Source: an uncultured Clostridia bacterium (lineage in GTDB: Bacteria > Bacillota > Clostridia > Christensenellales > Borkfalkiaceae). From it: 20,853 bases of DNA. The notes below the pieces were generated by a model. It was not told the origin of the DNA. It searched no databases and saw nothing but the letters and a program-made list of their open reading frames with translations. The position numbers and the translations under genes are program-made. The DNA lies in NCBI GenBank assembly GCA_934254825.1, contig CAKQMB010000023.1, forward strand, positions 1-20,853. Direction: 5' to 3'. Shown in pieces: positions 8,525-17,429 of the stretch. Position 1 is the stretch's first letter, and each line of letters starts with the position of its first letter.

Positions 8525-10453
8525 TTAAATTCTTCTCGCGGGGGATATGCCCGCATCGCTTACGTTGAATATAAGCGAAGAATAATTTGCGGCAAGCTCC
8601 GTCCAGTCGTCCTTCGCGGCGATAAATTCCGCTTCGGTTGCGTAACTTCTCGCTTTTGCGTCGGAGAAGCCGCCATAAGTCTTTGTAAAGAAAGTTTTAT
8701 GTCCCACAACGATAAGTCCGTCGGGCTTGCAGTCTCCGAGTATAAACAAATGCCCTGCGTGCAGTTCTTCGTCAACCTCGCTCAGATACTTGACAAAAAC
8801 ATTTTTAACGTTCAGATTGGGAGTCGATTCGGAAGCGATAACGCTTGCGCAAAGTCTTCTGTCTCCCATGCTTACCGTCTCGGAATTATTGGTTATTTCC
8901 GCTTCGATATACACGTTTTCAACTGTTCCGAACGAGTGGCAGGAAATAAATCCGCCGTTTCCGCTCAACTTGCCGTTTAGGAATATAACGTCTTTCAGGA
9001 TACCGCTTATGCCCATCATCGGGATAAATCCGCAGTAATTTCCCGTAACGTTAAGATTTTTGATAATCTTTCCGTTACCGTCGAACACGCCCTGAAAACC
9101 GTTCGCCGACTGAACCCCGAACGGATAACGTTCGTAAGATTTGTATTCTCCGCCGCAAACTATGTCGTTTCCGAGAATGAAATATCCGTTTGCGGACATA
9201 GAAGCCGTTGCCGAAGCAAGCGAATTTGTAAGAAATTCGTTGAGTTCGGTCTCGTCGGTGATTATATCCGTAACGACTTTTCCGTTGTATTCGTAAATCG
9301 CCTTATCCGTTGCGATAGAAATCTTCTTTTCTACGTTATATTCCGCGGTTTTCAAGGCGTTGAGCTTAAACTCGATGCTTCCGCTCTCGTCAACCGATTT
9401 GAAAATTTCGCTATCCCCCGCTTTAACGGATAAAACCGTTCCCGCAAGGCTTTCGGCAGGGAATCCGTCGGCAAGCTCTACGGTTATGGTTTCGTCCGAT
9501 TTAAATGTCGGGCGGGCGCAATTTACGGTAAGGCGAACGCTTTCGCCTTTATACGTTCCGACGACGACCGCGCTTCCGAAAGATTTTCCGAAATAACCGT
9601 TTTCGTCCGAACCGACGAAATCGTTATTCTCCATCGTCCATTCGACAATCGCTCCGCTCTGAATTTTTCCGTTCTCCCACACCTCTGCGGCGGGCTTGAA
9701 ACTGAGCGGAATTGTCGGGTTTTCTATCGCCGCCACGTCGGCTTCAAAACCGTCCGCGGCGGGTTTTGCGTTCGATACCACTATCAAAGGCTTACTTTCC
9801 CGCACTGTAACGGTAAGTCTTTCCGCCGCCACCGTACCGGAGACTTTTGCATAAACAACCGTAGTTAAAACTCCTTCTTTCAAAGCTTTTACGGAAAGAA
9901 CGCTTCCGTTTAAGGAAATTTCCGCAACGTCAACGCCGCTTTCGGTGTTAAAACCATAAGATTCTGCCTTTGTTTCCTTGCCTTTATATTCGGCTTGCAT
10001 GGAAACCTCGGCGGTTTCGCCCGTAACAAGCTCCACGTCCTTAGCGGAAAGCTTTAAGGAAGGTATCGAAGTTTGTTTTTCGACTTTTACGGTGAAACTT
10101 TCGCTTATTTCTCCGAGTTCCCCTTCGATTTTCGTATCGCCTTCGCCGATTGCCGTAACTATTCCGCTTTCTACGGAAGCGACGTTTTCGTCAAGCGATT
10201 TCCATTTTATTTCGCCGTTTCCGACTTTCTCGTATTCGATAGCGAAAGTTTCGCCCGCTTCGAGAATCGCGCCTTTCGTGATAAATTTCAACGCCGCGGT
10301 TTCACCGCTGTCCGAAGTCCGATTGCTTTCGGATGTTGAGGGTAAACTGTCGGAAGTCGAGTCCGTTTGGTTATTATTACCGCAAGACGCTGCAAAAAGC
10401 GCAAACATAAGAATGAATATGCAAATAAGCGCCGTTATCGATATCTTTTTCAT
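8525..10453 (-). CDS. Lipoprotein with Big_2-type Ig-like domains and a C-terminal beta-helix/GLUG-like region
   Basis: 642 residues. The lipoprotein signal peptide has its lipobox Cys at residue 24 (AASC), followed by a Ser/Thr/Asp-rich tether to about residue 52. Residues about 53-126 have the Big_2 pattern (LEAGETFAIEY, IKWKSLDENVASVESGIVTAIGEGDTKI). Two or three further Ig-like domains follow (about 130-218, 222-313 and 316-397). Residues about 400-640 contain a GFQGVFDGNGKIIKNL motif and repeated short Gly-rich turns such as GISGILKDVIF and FGTVENVYI. These are typical of right-handed beta-helix or GLUG-type regions found in adhesins and glycan-active proteins. No catalytic residues can be named. 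The gene starts 12 bases after the DUF4838 gene behind AAGGAGG. The likely role is membrane-anchored extracellular glycan binding (inference). Confidence 0.75.
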   Translation of the reverse strand: MKKISITALICIFILMFALFAASCGNNNQTDSTSDSLPSTSESNRTSDSGETAALKFITKGAILEAGETFAIEYEKVGNGEIKWKSLDENVASVESGIVTAIGEGDTKIEGELGEISESFTVKVEKQTSIPSLKLSAKDVELVTGETAEVSMQAEYKGKETKAESYGFNTESGVDVAEISLNGSVLSVKALKEGVLTTVVYAKVSGTVAAERLTVTVRESKPLIVVSNAKPAADGFEADVAAIENPTIPLSFKPAAEVWENGKIQSGAIVEWTMENNDFVGSDENGYFGKSFGSAVVVGTYKGESVRLTVNCARPTFKSDETITVELADGFPAESLAGTVLSVKAGDSEIFKSVDESGSIEFKLNALKTAEYNVEKKISIATDKAIYEYNGKVVTDIITDETELNEFLTNSLASATASMSANGYFILGNDIVCGGEYKSYERYPFGVQSANGFQGVFDGNGKIIKNLNVTGNYCGFIPMMGISGILKDVIFLNGKLSGNGGFISCHSFGTVENVYIEAEITNNSETVSMGDRRLCASVIASESTPNLNVKNVFVKYLSEVDEELHAGHLFILGDCKPDGLIVVGHKTFFTKTYGGFSDAKARSYATEAEFIAAKDDWTELAANYSSLIFNVSDAGISPARRI

Positions 10454-10465
10454 ATTCCTTCCTCC

Positions 10466-12499
10466 TTAAATTCCCCAGGTTGCAAACAATACGTCGAGTC
10501 CGACGTTCTGCGCGGTGTACTGAATGGTCAATTCGTTACAATCGTCTCTGAATTTAATTCTTTCGGCTCTGAGCGCTTCCTGACTGTAATAACCCGAATG
10601 AAGAGTTAAAAGCGCGTATCTCGGGAAAATACTTTCTATCTTAATATGCTTTGCGATAACCTGATATTTTGCGTTATCGGTATATTTCAAAGGTTCTATC
10701 GCTTCATAAGCTTCGTCTATAAGGTCGAGCCAGTGAGCGAGAAGATTTCTCGGCCAATATTTGCTTACGGCTATCTGTTCGTAAATTGTTCCGCTGATTT
10801 CGTTCGTGTCGTCGTTTTCTATCTTTCTGCTCCATATCTGAAACTCGGACAGGAATTGACGCATCGGTTCTGCCGCTTCGCAAAAATAATTAGCGAAAAA
10901 GTCGTCGGTTATTTCCCGTAAATTGCAGTTTACGTCGAACTCCTCTACGGAATTTATATACTCTTTGAGCTTATTGAAACCGGTAGCGTTGGTCTGCATC
11001 GTCTGTCCTTCCGTCCAGACGTATTCCGAATTGTTTGCTCTGAAAAAACGAAGCGTTTCGAGCGAACTGTCGAAAGTGTTGAACGGATAGAGATAATAGC
11101 TGTAATTCGGCTCGTAAAGCCAGGCGTAAACGTGAGACGCTATCGAAGCCCACCCCTCCGCTATCTCGGCATACTGCTTATTTACGTCTTCATAAAAAGA
11201 ATGAGTGAAAGATGCCTCGATAGGAGCGATAAAAACACCTACGTTCTTTTCGAGAACGACCGATTCGTCCATTGCCGAATAAGTCCCGTCCGCGTTTCTG
11301 ACTACGGGAGCCTGAGTTGTGTGATGATATGCGAAGATATTTATAAGAAGATCACGCTTTTCGGTGTTTTCCGCCGCCGCTTTCTCCTCGAAATATGCGT
11401 CTACTATTTTAGCGACTCTGTTGGTAAACTGAATTACCCTCGCCGCCGCAGCCGCATTTCCGTAAGTTTCCTCATATTTTTTGCACGCGGTGCATTCGCA
11501 GGAATAGAAGTTATCCTGAATGGTGAACGTTATAACGGGCGTTTCGGGATATTCCTCGGCTTTCTGCTCGATGATTTCCGCAACGCGGTTTATCATAAGT
11601 TCGAGTTCGTCCTTATCGCCGCGCGCCGTGTAGCAAAGTTCGCGGTTGTTCGTTGCGAACCACTTCGGATGTTCCGCGCCGAGCGTGGGATCGATTTTGT
11701 TTTCGCTCGAATCGAAATAATTAAGCGAATTGTGGAAATATCCGCCCTGCCCTACGGGGATGATTATATCCTGATTTTTGATAAATCCCATTCCGTAACG
11801 CGCCTCGTCGGAAACGGCGTTACCCTGAACGCGGAAACCGTAATCGGGCTTTTCGATTATATCCATATCGGGTATCGTTCCGTCCTTTTTTGTATATACG
11901 ACCGTATCTTCGGAATACATCGTATATCCTAAAACATGTTTTAAAAGCGTAATCGCGCCCTGCTGATAACCAAAACTCGTTTCGACTTCCATAAACACTA
12001 CGTTTCCGTAAGTTTTGAGATAATAACCCGACGGAGCAAGATCGTCCTCGGGCATCGTAAGCCCCGCAGACGAAAGTAAATCATTTCTTCCGAGAACGAT
12101 ATATTTATCGCTTTCCGAAACGGCGGAAATATCTTCTCCCGTCGTTATTTTCACGTCTGCGCCGAGCGCCGCGGAAATATGCTTCTGAATAAAATTCGCA
12201 GCCTGCAAAGCCTTGGACGATTCGCCGTCGTAAATAATCGTATAATCGGAACGACCGCTTGCGGCAAGCACTCTCGATTTGTTTTCGGTTACGTTGACTT
12301 TATGAAGCCCGCCGTACCAGAAATGCTCTTCTTTTACGTCTATCGGATTGGTTGCGTCGTTCGGCTTATCCGAAACCGATTCGCTCGCGTTTACCGAGTC
12401 GGTTTGCGATTCTCCGCCATTTCCGCAAGACACAAGGCTTGCAAAAAGCATAACCGCGATAAGCATTGCGGAAAGTACTCCGCTCAAAAGTTTTCTCAT
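10466..12499 (-). CDS. DUF4838-family lipoprotein, glycosidase-like
   Basis: 677 residues with a lipobox Cys at residue 25 (LVSC), so it is membrane-anchored on the outside. Residues about 65-205 have the layout of the GH20b/alpha-glucuronidase N-terminal domain: an AANFIQKHISAALGADVKI helix, a YIVLGRND strand, and GYTMYSEDTVVYTK at the end. A TIM-barrel-like region follows. It carries the family's Cys cluster CxCxxC (Cys334, 336, 339) in an ITFTIQDNFYSC context, as in DUF4838 proteins. A helical C-terminal part runs from about residue 510 to the end. The domain arrangement parallels GH20 and GH67 enzymes, which suggests an extracellular glycosidase; to my knowledge the activity of DUF4838 proteins is not firmly established. 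It starts 11 bases after the Ig protein, behind GGAGGAG. The cysteines could bind a metal or form disulfides. Confidence 0.8.
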   Translation of the reverse strand: MRKLLSGVLSAMLIAVMLFASLVSCGNGGESQTDSVNASESVSDKPNDATNPIDVKEEHFWYGGLHKVNVTENKSRVLAASGRSDYTIIYDGESSKALQAANFIQKHISAALGADVKITTGEDISAVSESDKYIVLGRNDLLSSAGLTMPEDDLAPSGYYLKTYGNVVFMEVETSFGYQQGAITLLKHVLGYTMYSEDTVVYTKKDGTIPDMDIIEKPDYGFRVQGNAVSDEARYGMGFIKNQDIIIPVGQGGYFHNSLNYFDSSENKIDPTLGAEHPKWFATNNRELCYTARGDKDELELMINRVAEIIEQKAEEYPETPVITFTIQDNFYSCECTACKKYEETYGNAAAAARVIQFTNRVAKIVDAYFEEKAAAENTEKRDLLINIFAYHHTTQAPVVRNADGTYSAMDESVVLEKNVGVFIAPIEASFTHSFYEDVNKQYAEIAEGWASIASHVYAWLYEPNYSYYLYPFNTFDSSLETLRFFRANNSEYVWTEGQTMQTNATGFNKLKEYINSVEEFDVNCNLREITDDFFANYFCEAAEPMRQFLSEFQIWSRKIENDDTNEISGTIYEQIAVSKYWPRNLLAHWLDLIDEAYEAIEPLKYTDNAKYQVIAKHIKIESIFPRYALLTLHSGYYSQEALRAERIKFRDDCNELTIQYTAQNVGLDVLFATWGI

Positions 12500-12510
12500 T
12501 GCACTCCTCC

Positions 12511-15495
12511 TTATTTAACCGTGACGGTCGTCGTGAAATAATCCACGTTGCCGATACCGTCCACAGCCATTAAAATTATTTTGTAAGTTCCCGCTTTCGT
12601 CGCCCTGAACGAGTTGGAATTAGCGGGGATTTCGTTCATTTTTCCGGACGGATCGACTACATATTTCGCAACGTAAATCTCCTCTGCCGCAGAATAGTTA
12701 TCGCTCGCCGTAAATTTCGGTAAAACGTAATTTTCGCCTGCGTTTATCTCCGTTTTGAACTCGCCCGAGAATTTAAATACAGGCGGCTCGTCGTCCAAAA
12801 TGGTGTACGAAACCGAATAAGGCGTGGAATTTGCCGAAGAATTGAAGACGTCCGAAATAACGTATCTTACGGCGTATTCGCCTATTTTATCGAAATTCAC
12901 GACGTAATCTTTGGTCGGATCGACGTTTCTCATCAACGTTCCGTTTATATCCGAAAGGAAATTGCCTTCCGCGTCGATAACGGACATCGTGAACGAAACG
13001 TTCGGATCGAGAACGTCCGCCGCGTAAGCCGCGGGAATAGTTATTTTGCCCGGAGTGAACGAACCGCCCGCCATACCGGACACATAATACGCAGGCTCCG
13101 TGCTGTCGCTCGTTACCGTTCCCATAAACGAATGGTTGACTATTTTTTCTATATAAAACGATTTTTCGCCGCTTGTTTCGAATGCGAATTTCAATCTTAC
13201 TTTATGAGACTTAAAGCCTTCGAAAACTTTGCCCGCGTCGGTTTTTCCGATATTTATCGTCAAGCCCGCCGCCGTAATTTTACCTGCGGAATAAGCGATT
13301 TCTATGTTTTTCGCTCCGTCGAACGCAAATTCGGGAGTTACAGTCGTTCCACCTGCGGAAAGATAAACTTTTCCGTTTCTCTCTTCCAGAACAACCGTTA
13401 CTTTTACATTGCCGTCCCGGTCGTCCGTAAGCTCGGCGGTTATTTTTCCGAATCCGCCGGAAATTCCTCTGAACGTCAAAGAAAACTTGTCTGCAAGAAG
13501 GGGATTTACAAACTCCGCCGTTCCGTCGCCGTTTACGGTGACTTTAAGTCCGTTTTCGGTCTTTTCCGTCAAAACTCCGTCCTCGGAATAAATATAAGAA
13601 GCGAAATCGAGCCTTTTTCTGTTTCCGACAACGTTCCACACATTGACGCAAGGTACTTCGTAAATCTTTTCGGTTGCGCCTGCTACGAACGCAAATTTCA
13701 CACTGCCCTTTTTCCCGTCGATTTCGGGGACGAAAACATCGCCCGCGTTATAAGTTTTTTCGCCGTTTTTATCGGTAACTTTGCAGGTGGCGATTATTTC
13801 TTTTTTCGCTCCGCCACTGTAATCTCCGCCGACAAAAGCAGGGATTTTGTAGCTTCCGCCCGCAATCAGAACGGACGGTAAAATCGCATCGGACGAAAAT
13901 ACGGGAGAGGGCGAAACAACCGCGCCGACAGAATATTCCGCGCTTGCGGTTTGCCCTATTTCGTCTGTTACGACGTAGACGATTTTGTATTCTCCCGCAG
14001 ATTCGGGAATAAACGCGCCGTCCTCTACGACAACTTTTTCGCCGTTATATTCTCTGTATACTTCAAGGTTAAGACTTCCCGAGCCGCCGCTTAAATTCGC
14101 ATTTGCGACGTTTACCCTTTCGCCGACTTTAACTTCGGTTTGCTTTCCGCTTTCGTCAATCGCGATAACAGGGTCGGGAGCGTCGGAGAGACAGTTGACC
14201 CAAAGAATCTTTTCGGATACGTTGCCGCTGAAATCTTCCGCCGTGTAAATTATCGCGTAATATCCCGCATAATCCGTTTTAAATTCTCCGTTTTCAACGC
14301 TTATCGATACGGGATTTTTCGAGTTATAGTTATAAGAAACTTTGCAATCCGCGTCGAGATATCCGCAAACGTCGTCGAACGCGTAAGCCGAAGGGATTTT
14401 ATATTTTTTACCTACTTCCGCAAGCGGCATTTCGTCCGTATCGTTTTCCACGATTATTTCGGGCTTAACGTCGTCTTCGTATAACGATTTCGAAATATCC
14501 AGCCCGTAAACCGAATATATTTCGAAATTAGCGGTAGATGCCGAATACAAATCGCACGTTATCGACATTTTCACTTTACTGCCCGTAAAGCCCGACCATA
14601 AAAGCTCGGGGAAACAATCGGGCGAATCGAGATCGATGTTATATCTTTCGTTGACGTAAATCGAATTGCTGTCATAATCGAACGCGAGCCTTACGGATGA
14701 ATACAGCTGTTTTCCGTCCGCGCCCGTATAGCCGACGAAGCTGTGCGCCGTACTCGTTCCCGAAATATTCTGATTTAATACGAGCGTGCTTCCGTTATGG
14801 AAATAACCTTTGGGAATCTGACCGTTTCCGCGAGACAAAATAAAAGCTCTGTAACCGTTATCGCTTCCGCCCGCAGCGTAAGAAATAATATCGACATAAA
14901 TCGAGGGATCGTAAACGTCGGTAAGACGAACGGTTATCTTTTCGAAATCCTGGTTTCCGATATTATCGGGGATAGCCATAAATTCGATAAGTCTATCGTT
15001 TTTCGTCGAATTTTTAATATCTATCGGCTCGGAAAAGGTAAGCGTTTCGCCTGCGGCAAGCCTTACATATAACGCCCCGGAACCAGGCTTACACGACTCT
15101 TCGTTATAAGTTACCGTAGACTTTTCTCCCGCAACGGCGAATTTTGCCGTAACCGTAAAGTTCATCTCGTCGAGATAAACTTCGCCGTTTGCTTCGGCAA
15201 TGAATCTGAGCGTGTAAATACCCGCTTCGTCGAGCTTTGCCGCAGATTCTTTTGTTTCCGTTCCGTCGGGATATCTTAAAAGCGTGGTGACTTTACCGTA
15301 TTTTCCGCCGACGGTGATTTTCCTTTCGGGAAGGGTGAACGTCGAACCGTACTCGTAACTTTCTTCAACGGTCACTTTGCCCCATACGGGAACTCCGCTT
15401 GCATTTACGTTTTTGTTAAGCGTGAATAAGCCCGCAAAAAGGCTTATCGCAAACGCTGCGACCAATCCGAAAAGAATCAATCTGTGTTTTCTCAT
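12511..15495 (-). CDS. Secreted multi-domain Ig-like protein with two copies of an unassigned beta-sandwich
   Basis: 994 residues. The signal peptide covers residues 1 to about 32 (cleavage near VNA). I see Ig-like domains at about 35-117, 345-435, 440-525, 530-618, 800-900 and 903-994. They share motifs such as AGxYxIxYxAxDxxGN and xVGxxYKIPxxxAxDD. Two larger beta-rich domains at about 119-335 and 622-790 resemble each other (FxKITxxLTDxxD; FxxxKVxxxF near the end), suggesting an internal duplication of a possible carbohydrate-binding fold. No lipobox, LPXTG or C-terminal membrane segment is seen, so it is secreted or held by partners. Its ATG overlaps the stop of the upstream permease (ATGA) behind a strong AGGAGGTG, which ties its expression to the transporter. 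The function is unknown; it may capture glycan or scaffold the extracellular complex. Confidence 0.75.
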   Translation of the reverse strand: MRKHRLILFGLVAAFAISLFAGLFTLNKNVNASGVPVWGKVTVEESYEYGSTFTLPERKITVGGKYGKVTTLLRYPDGTETKESAAKLDEAGIYTLRFIAEANGEVYLDEMNFTVTAKFAVAGEKSTVTYNEESCKPGSGALYVRLAAGETLTFSEPIDIKNSTKNDRLIEFMAIPDNIGNQDFEKITVRLTDVYDPSIYVDIISYAAGGSDNGYRAFILSRGNGQIPKGYFHNGSTLVLNQNISGTSTAHSFVGYTGADGKQLYSSVRLAFDYDSNSIYVNERYNIDLDSPDCFPELLWSGFTGSKVKMSITCDLYSASTANFEIYSVYGLDISKSLYEDDVKPEIIVENDTDEMPLAEVGKKYKIPSAYAFDDVCGYLDADCKVSYNYNSKNPVSISVENGEFKTDYAGYYAIIYTAEDFSGNVSEKILWVNCLSDAPDPVIAIDESGKQTEVKVGERVNVANANLSGGSGSLNLEVYREYNGEKVVVEDGAFIPESAGEYKIVYVVTDEIGQTASAEYSVGAVVSPSPVFSSDAILPSVLIAGGSYKIPAFVGGDYSGGAKKEIIATCKVTDKNGEKTYNAGDVFVPEIDGKKGSVKFAFVAGATEKIYEVPCVNVWNVVGNRKRLDFASYIYSEDGVLTEKTENGLKVTVNGDGTAEFVNPLLADKFSLTFRGISGGFGKITAELTDDRDGNVKVTVVLEERNGKVYLSAGGTTVTPEFAFDGAKNIEIAYSAGKITAAGLTINIGKTDAGKVFEGFKSHKVRLKFAFETSGEKSFYIEKIVNHSFMGTVTSDSTEPAYYVSGMAGGSFTPGKITIPAAYAADVLDPNVSFTMSVIDAEGNFLSDINGTLMRNVDPTKDYVVNFDKIGEYAVRYVISDVFNSSANSTPYSVSYTILDDEPPVFKFSGEFKTEINAGENYVLPKFTASDNYSAAEEIYVAKYVVDPSGKMNEIPANSNSFRATKAGTYKIILMAVDGIGNVDYFTTTVTVK

Positions 15496-16421
15496 CCTTT
15501 AACACCTCCTATCGTTAAATCGCCGAGAAGTTTTTTCTGAAACGCTATGAACACTATAAGAATCGGAAACAGAACCGCCATTGCCGCCGCCATTTTCTGA
15601 GGGTCGGTATTGGCGTAATTGGTGCTTGCTATCTTTCTCGGATCGTTCGTCGTAAGAAGCGAATAAAGCCCGATAGCAATCGTGGGATAACTGTTCATAT
15701 AAATAAGCGGATTCTGATAATCGTTCCAAAATTCTATAAATTTAATAAGCATTACCGTGAAAAACGTGTTCTTCACGAGCGGCATTATTATGCCGAAAAA
15801 TATTCTGAAATTTCCCGCTCCGTCGATTTTCGCGGCTTCGGAATATGTGTCCGAAACACTGTTGAACGCCGCGTAAAAGACGAGGAAATACAGCCCTAAA
15901 AAGTTAGCTTTCATCACCCACATCGACCATAATCTGTCGTAAAGCCCTAAAAACTTCACTACTTTTATTTCCGACGGAAGACTGCCGACGATAGGGAGAG
16001 ACATACATATAATAACTATCGTAACGACGGTTTTTGAAAGCTTGCAAGGAAATTTCGAGCAACAGTAAGCCGTTACGCACGGAACAAACGAAGCAGTAAA
16101 CGCGCAACCTATCGCATACAAAAGCGAAAAGCCGAACATTTTCCACATGCCTACTCTATAAGTTCCTACGCCCACCCTCGTGACTTCACACCAGAAAATT
16201 TCGCCGAGTGTTTTATAGTTTTCGAAATACAGGACGTCACCTTCCTTGCCTTTTATCCACCAGAGCGAATCCATACGATAAAACCACGGATCTCTGAGCG
16301 AAGATAAAAACGCCCATAAAAGCGGCGCAAGAAGGAGGACTACATAGGCGCAAAGACATATAAGAAGCACTATTCCCAAAGGGGTGAGCTTATTTTTTAT
16401 TTTATTTGTTTTAGCCGCCAT
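15492..16421 (-). CDS. ABC sugar transporter permease, MalG/LacG type
   Basis: 309 residues, inner-membrane channel subunit. The ATG at 16421 is chosen over an upstream in-frame ATG at 16472. It lies four bases after the preceding permease stop and has GGGGAGG at 16437-16431, whereas the longer version would overlap that gene by 47 bases. Hydrophobic segments are at about 14-38, 97-120, 132-148, 173-190, 208-228 and 281-296. The EAA loop that docks to the ATPase is at residues 195-214 (EAAKIDGAGN to IIMP). The C-terminus GDLTIGGVKG is characteristic of MalG-type permeases. A periplasm-like loop between the first two segments is somewhat long (about 40-95). It pairs with the MalF-type permease upstream. 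Confidence 0.93.
   Translation of the reverse strand: MAAKTNKIKNKLTPLGIVLLICLCAYVVLLLAPLLWAFLSSLRDPWFYRMDSLWWIKGKEGDVLYFENYKTLGEIFWCEVTRVGVGTYRVGMWKMFGFSLLYAIGCAFTASFVPCVTAYCCSKFPCKLSKTVVTIVIICMSLPIVGSLPSEIKVVKFLGLYDRLWSMWVMKANFLGLYFLVFYAAFNSVSDTYSEAAKIDGAGNFRIFFGIIMPLVKNTFFTVMLIKFIEFWNDYQNPLIYMNSYPTIAIGLYSLLTTNDPRKIASTNYANTDPQKMAAAMAVLFPILIVFIAFQKKLLGDLTIGGVKG
15503..15510 (-). promoter_or_regulatory. Strong ribosome binding site for the Ig-like protein, inside the permease gene end
   Basis: AGGAGGTG on the minus strand, seven bases before the ATG at 15495. It lies within the last codons of the upstream permease and gives the overlapping downstream gene an independent strong start. Confidence 0.85.
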
Positions 16422-16425
16422 AAAC

Positions 16426-17355
16426 TCAATCCTCCCCGGGGCCGTATTTTTGAAGAAGTTTTTTAACCGCAAGCGTTACGGGTACGGCTATAATCGTGAG
16501 ATATAAGCCGAGCGCGGAAAGATACGGGTAAGTCGCTCCGCCGTTTATAGTTCCCTTTAAACTTTCGGTGTAAATATACGAGCCGAGCGTATGCCAGGAG
16601 GGGTCGGGAATATTTGTTCCGTAAAACGCGACAATGTTCATCTGATTTGTGAAAATACCCGCAATGCCCGCCACAACAAAGGTCGAAACAGTCCCGAAAA
16701 TCATGGGGAGAGTTATGCTTATAAACTCGCGCATACCCTTAGCTCCGTCGATTTTAGCCGCTTCGTAAATCTCCTGAGAAATTCCGCTCATCGAGTTGGA
16801 ATACATTAAAACGGACGTCCCGAAACCTACAAGTACGTTATAAAACATAATGGTCGCCACGGTGTATTTGTTGTTTTCCAAAAATCCGCTTATTACAGTT
16901 TTTCCGCCGCTTATTCTTTTAACGAGCGCGGGAATGCCCGCGTCTACGAATTTACTGAAAGCACCCGTCATTACTATCGCAGACAGAATGGACGGCATAA
17001 ACAAAAGCACTCTGAAAAATCCCGCGCAAGGCATTTTTTTGCTTATGTAATAAGAAAACAAAAGCCCAAGCCCCACCCCGCAGACGAGATTCAATAAATA
17101 CAATATAAATGAATTTTTAAACGCGGGAACAAGCTCGGTTTTAAACAATGCCTTGAACGCCGTCGAAAAATTTACAAGCGTAAAAGTCGCGGTGTTAGAC
17201 GCGACGTCGATTTTCTGAAACGCGAGCAAAATACTGTTAAAATTTACCACAAGATAAAAAATTACGAATTGAAGAATCGGCCACGCCATCATCACTCCGT
17301 AAAATATTCTGTCGCCTTTGCTTTTAAATGCTTTTTTCTTTGGCGAAGCAAGCAT
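16426..17355 (-). CDS. ABC sugar transporter permease, MalF/LacF type
   Basis: 309 residues, inner-membrane channel subunit. Hydrophobic segments lie at about 17-45, 80-103, 112-133, 164-186, 217-240 and 276-297. The EAA loop is at residues 198-217 (EAAKIDGAKG to ITLP), with the conserved Gly that contacts the ATPase. The ATG at 17355 has AAGGAG eight bases upstream. It follows the binding-protein gene after a 74-base gap holding a perfect hairpin, and is four bases from the next permease. No ATPase gene occurs in the window. Confidence 0.93.
   Translation of the reverse strand: MLASPKKKAFKSKGDRIFYGVMMAWPILQFVIFYLVVNFNSILLAFQKIDVASNTATFTLVNFSTAFKALFKTELVPAFKNSFILYLLNLVCGVGLGLLFSYYISKKMPCAGFFRVLLFMPSILSAIVMTGAFSKFVDAGIPALVKRISGGKTVISGFLENNKYTVATIMFYNVLVGFGTSVLMYSNSMSGISQEIYEAAKIDGAKGMREFISITLPMIFGTVSTFVVAGIAGIFTNQMNIVAFYGTNIPDPSWHTLGSYIYTESLKGTINGGATYPYLSALGLYLTIIAVPVTLAVKKLLQKYGPGED
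16431..16437 (-). promoter_or_regulatory. Ribosome binding site deciding the MalG-type permease start
   Basis: GGGGAGG on the minus strand, nine bases before the ATG at 16421. It supports the short start rather than the in-frame ATG at 16472. Confidence 0.8.
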
Positions 17356-17380
17356 AAATTAAACTCCTTTTTTAAAAGTT

Positions 17381-17415
17381 GCCGCAAAGCAGAACGCTTC
17401 GCCCTGCTTTGCGGC
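17381..17415 (-). other. Perfect 12-bp hairpin between binding-protein and permease genes
   Basis: GCCGCAAAGCAG (17381-17392) and CTGCTTTGCGGC (17404-17415) are exact inverted repeats around an 11-base loop. On the minus-strand transcript the stem comes 14 bases after the binding-protein stop and is followed by AACTTTTAAAAAAGGAG, with only four consecutive U. A weak terminator or an RNA-stabilising 3' end is therefore more likely than full termination. This is the position where sugar ABC operons often set binding protein above permease levels (the malE-malF case). Confidence 0.85.
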
Positions 17416-17429
17416 ATCCCGTCATTTTA

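Noticed and set aside
11132..11932. 266-residue plus-strand ORF opposite the DUF4838 gene
   Set aside because: Antisense shadow with no domain and no ribosome binding site.
13132..13881. 249-residue plus-strand ORF opposite the Ig-like protein
   Set aside because: Antisense shadow, rich in Phe, Arg and Ser as expected from the reverse of this codon usage.
16422..16472. Longer start for the MalG-type permease
   Set aside because: It would overlap the upstream gene by 47 bases. The GGGGAGG and ATG at 16421 give the expected spacing and family length.
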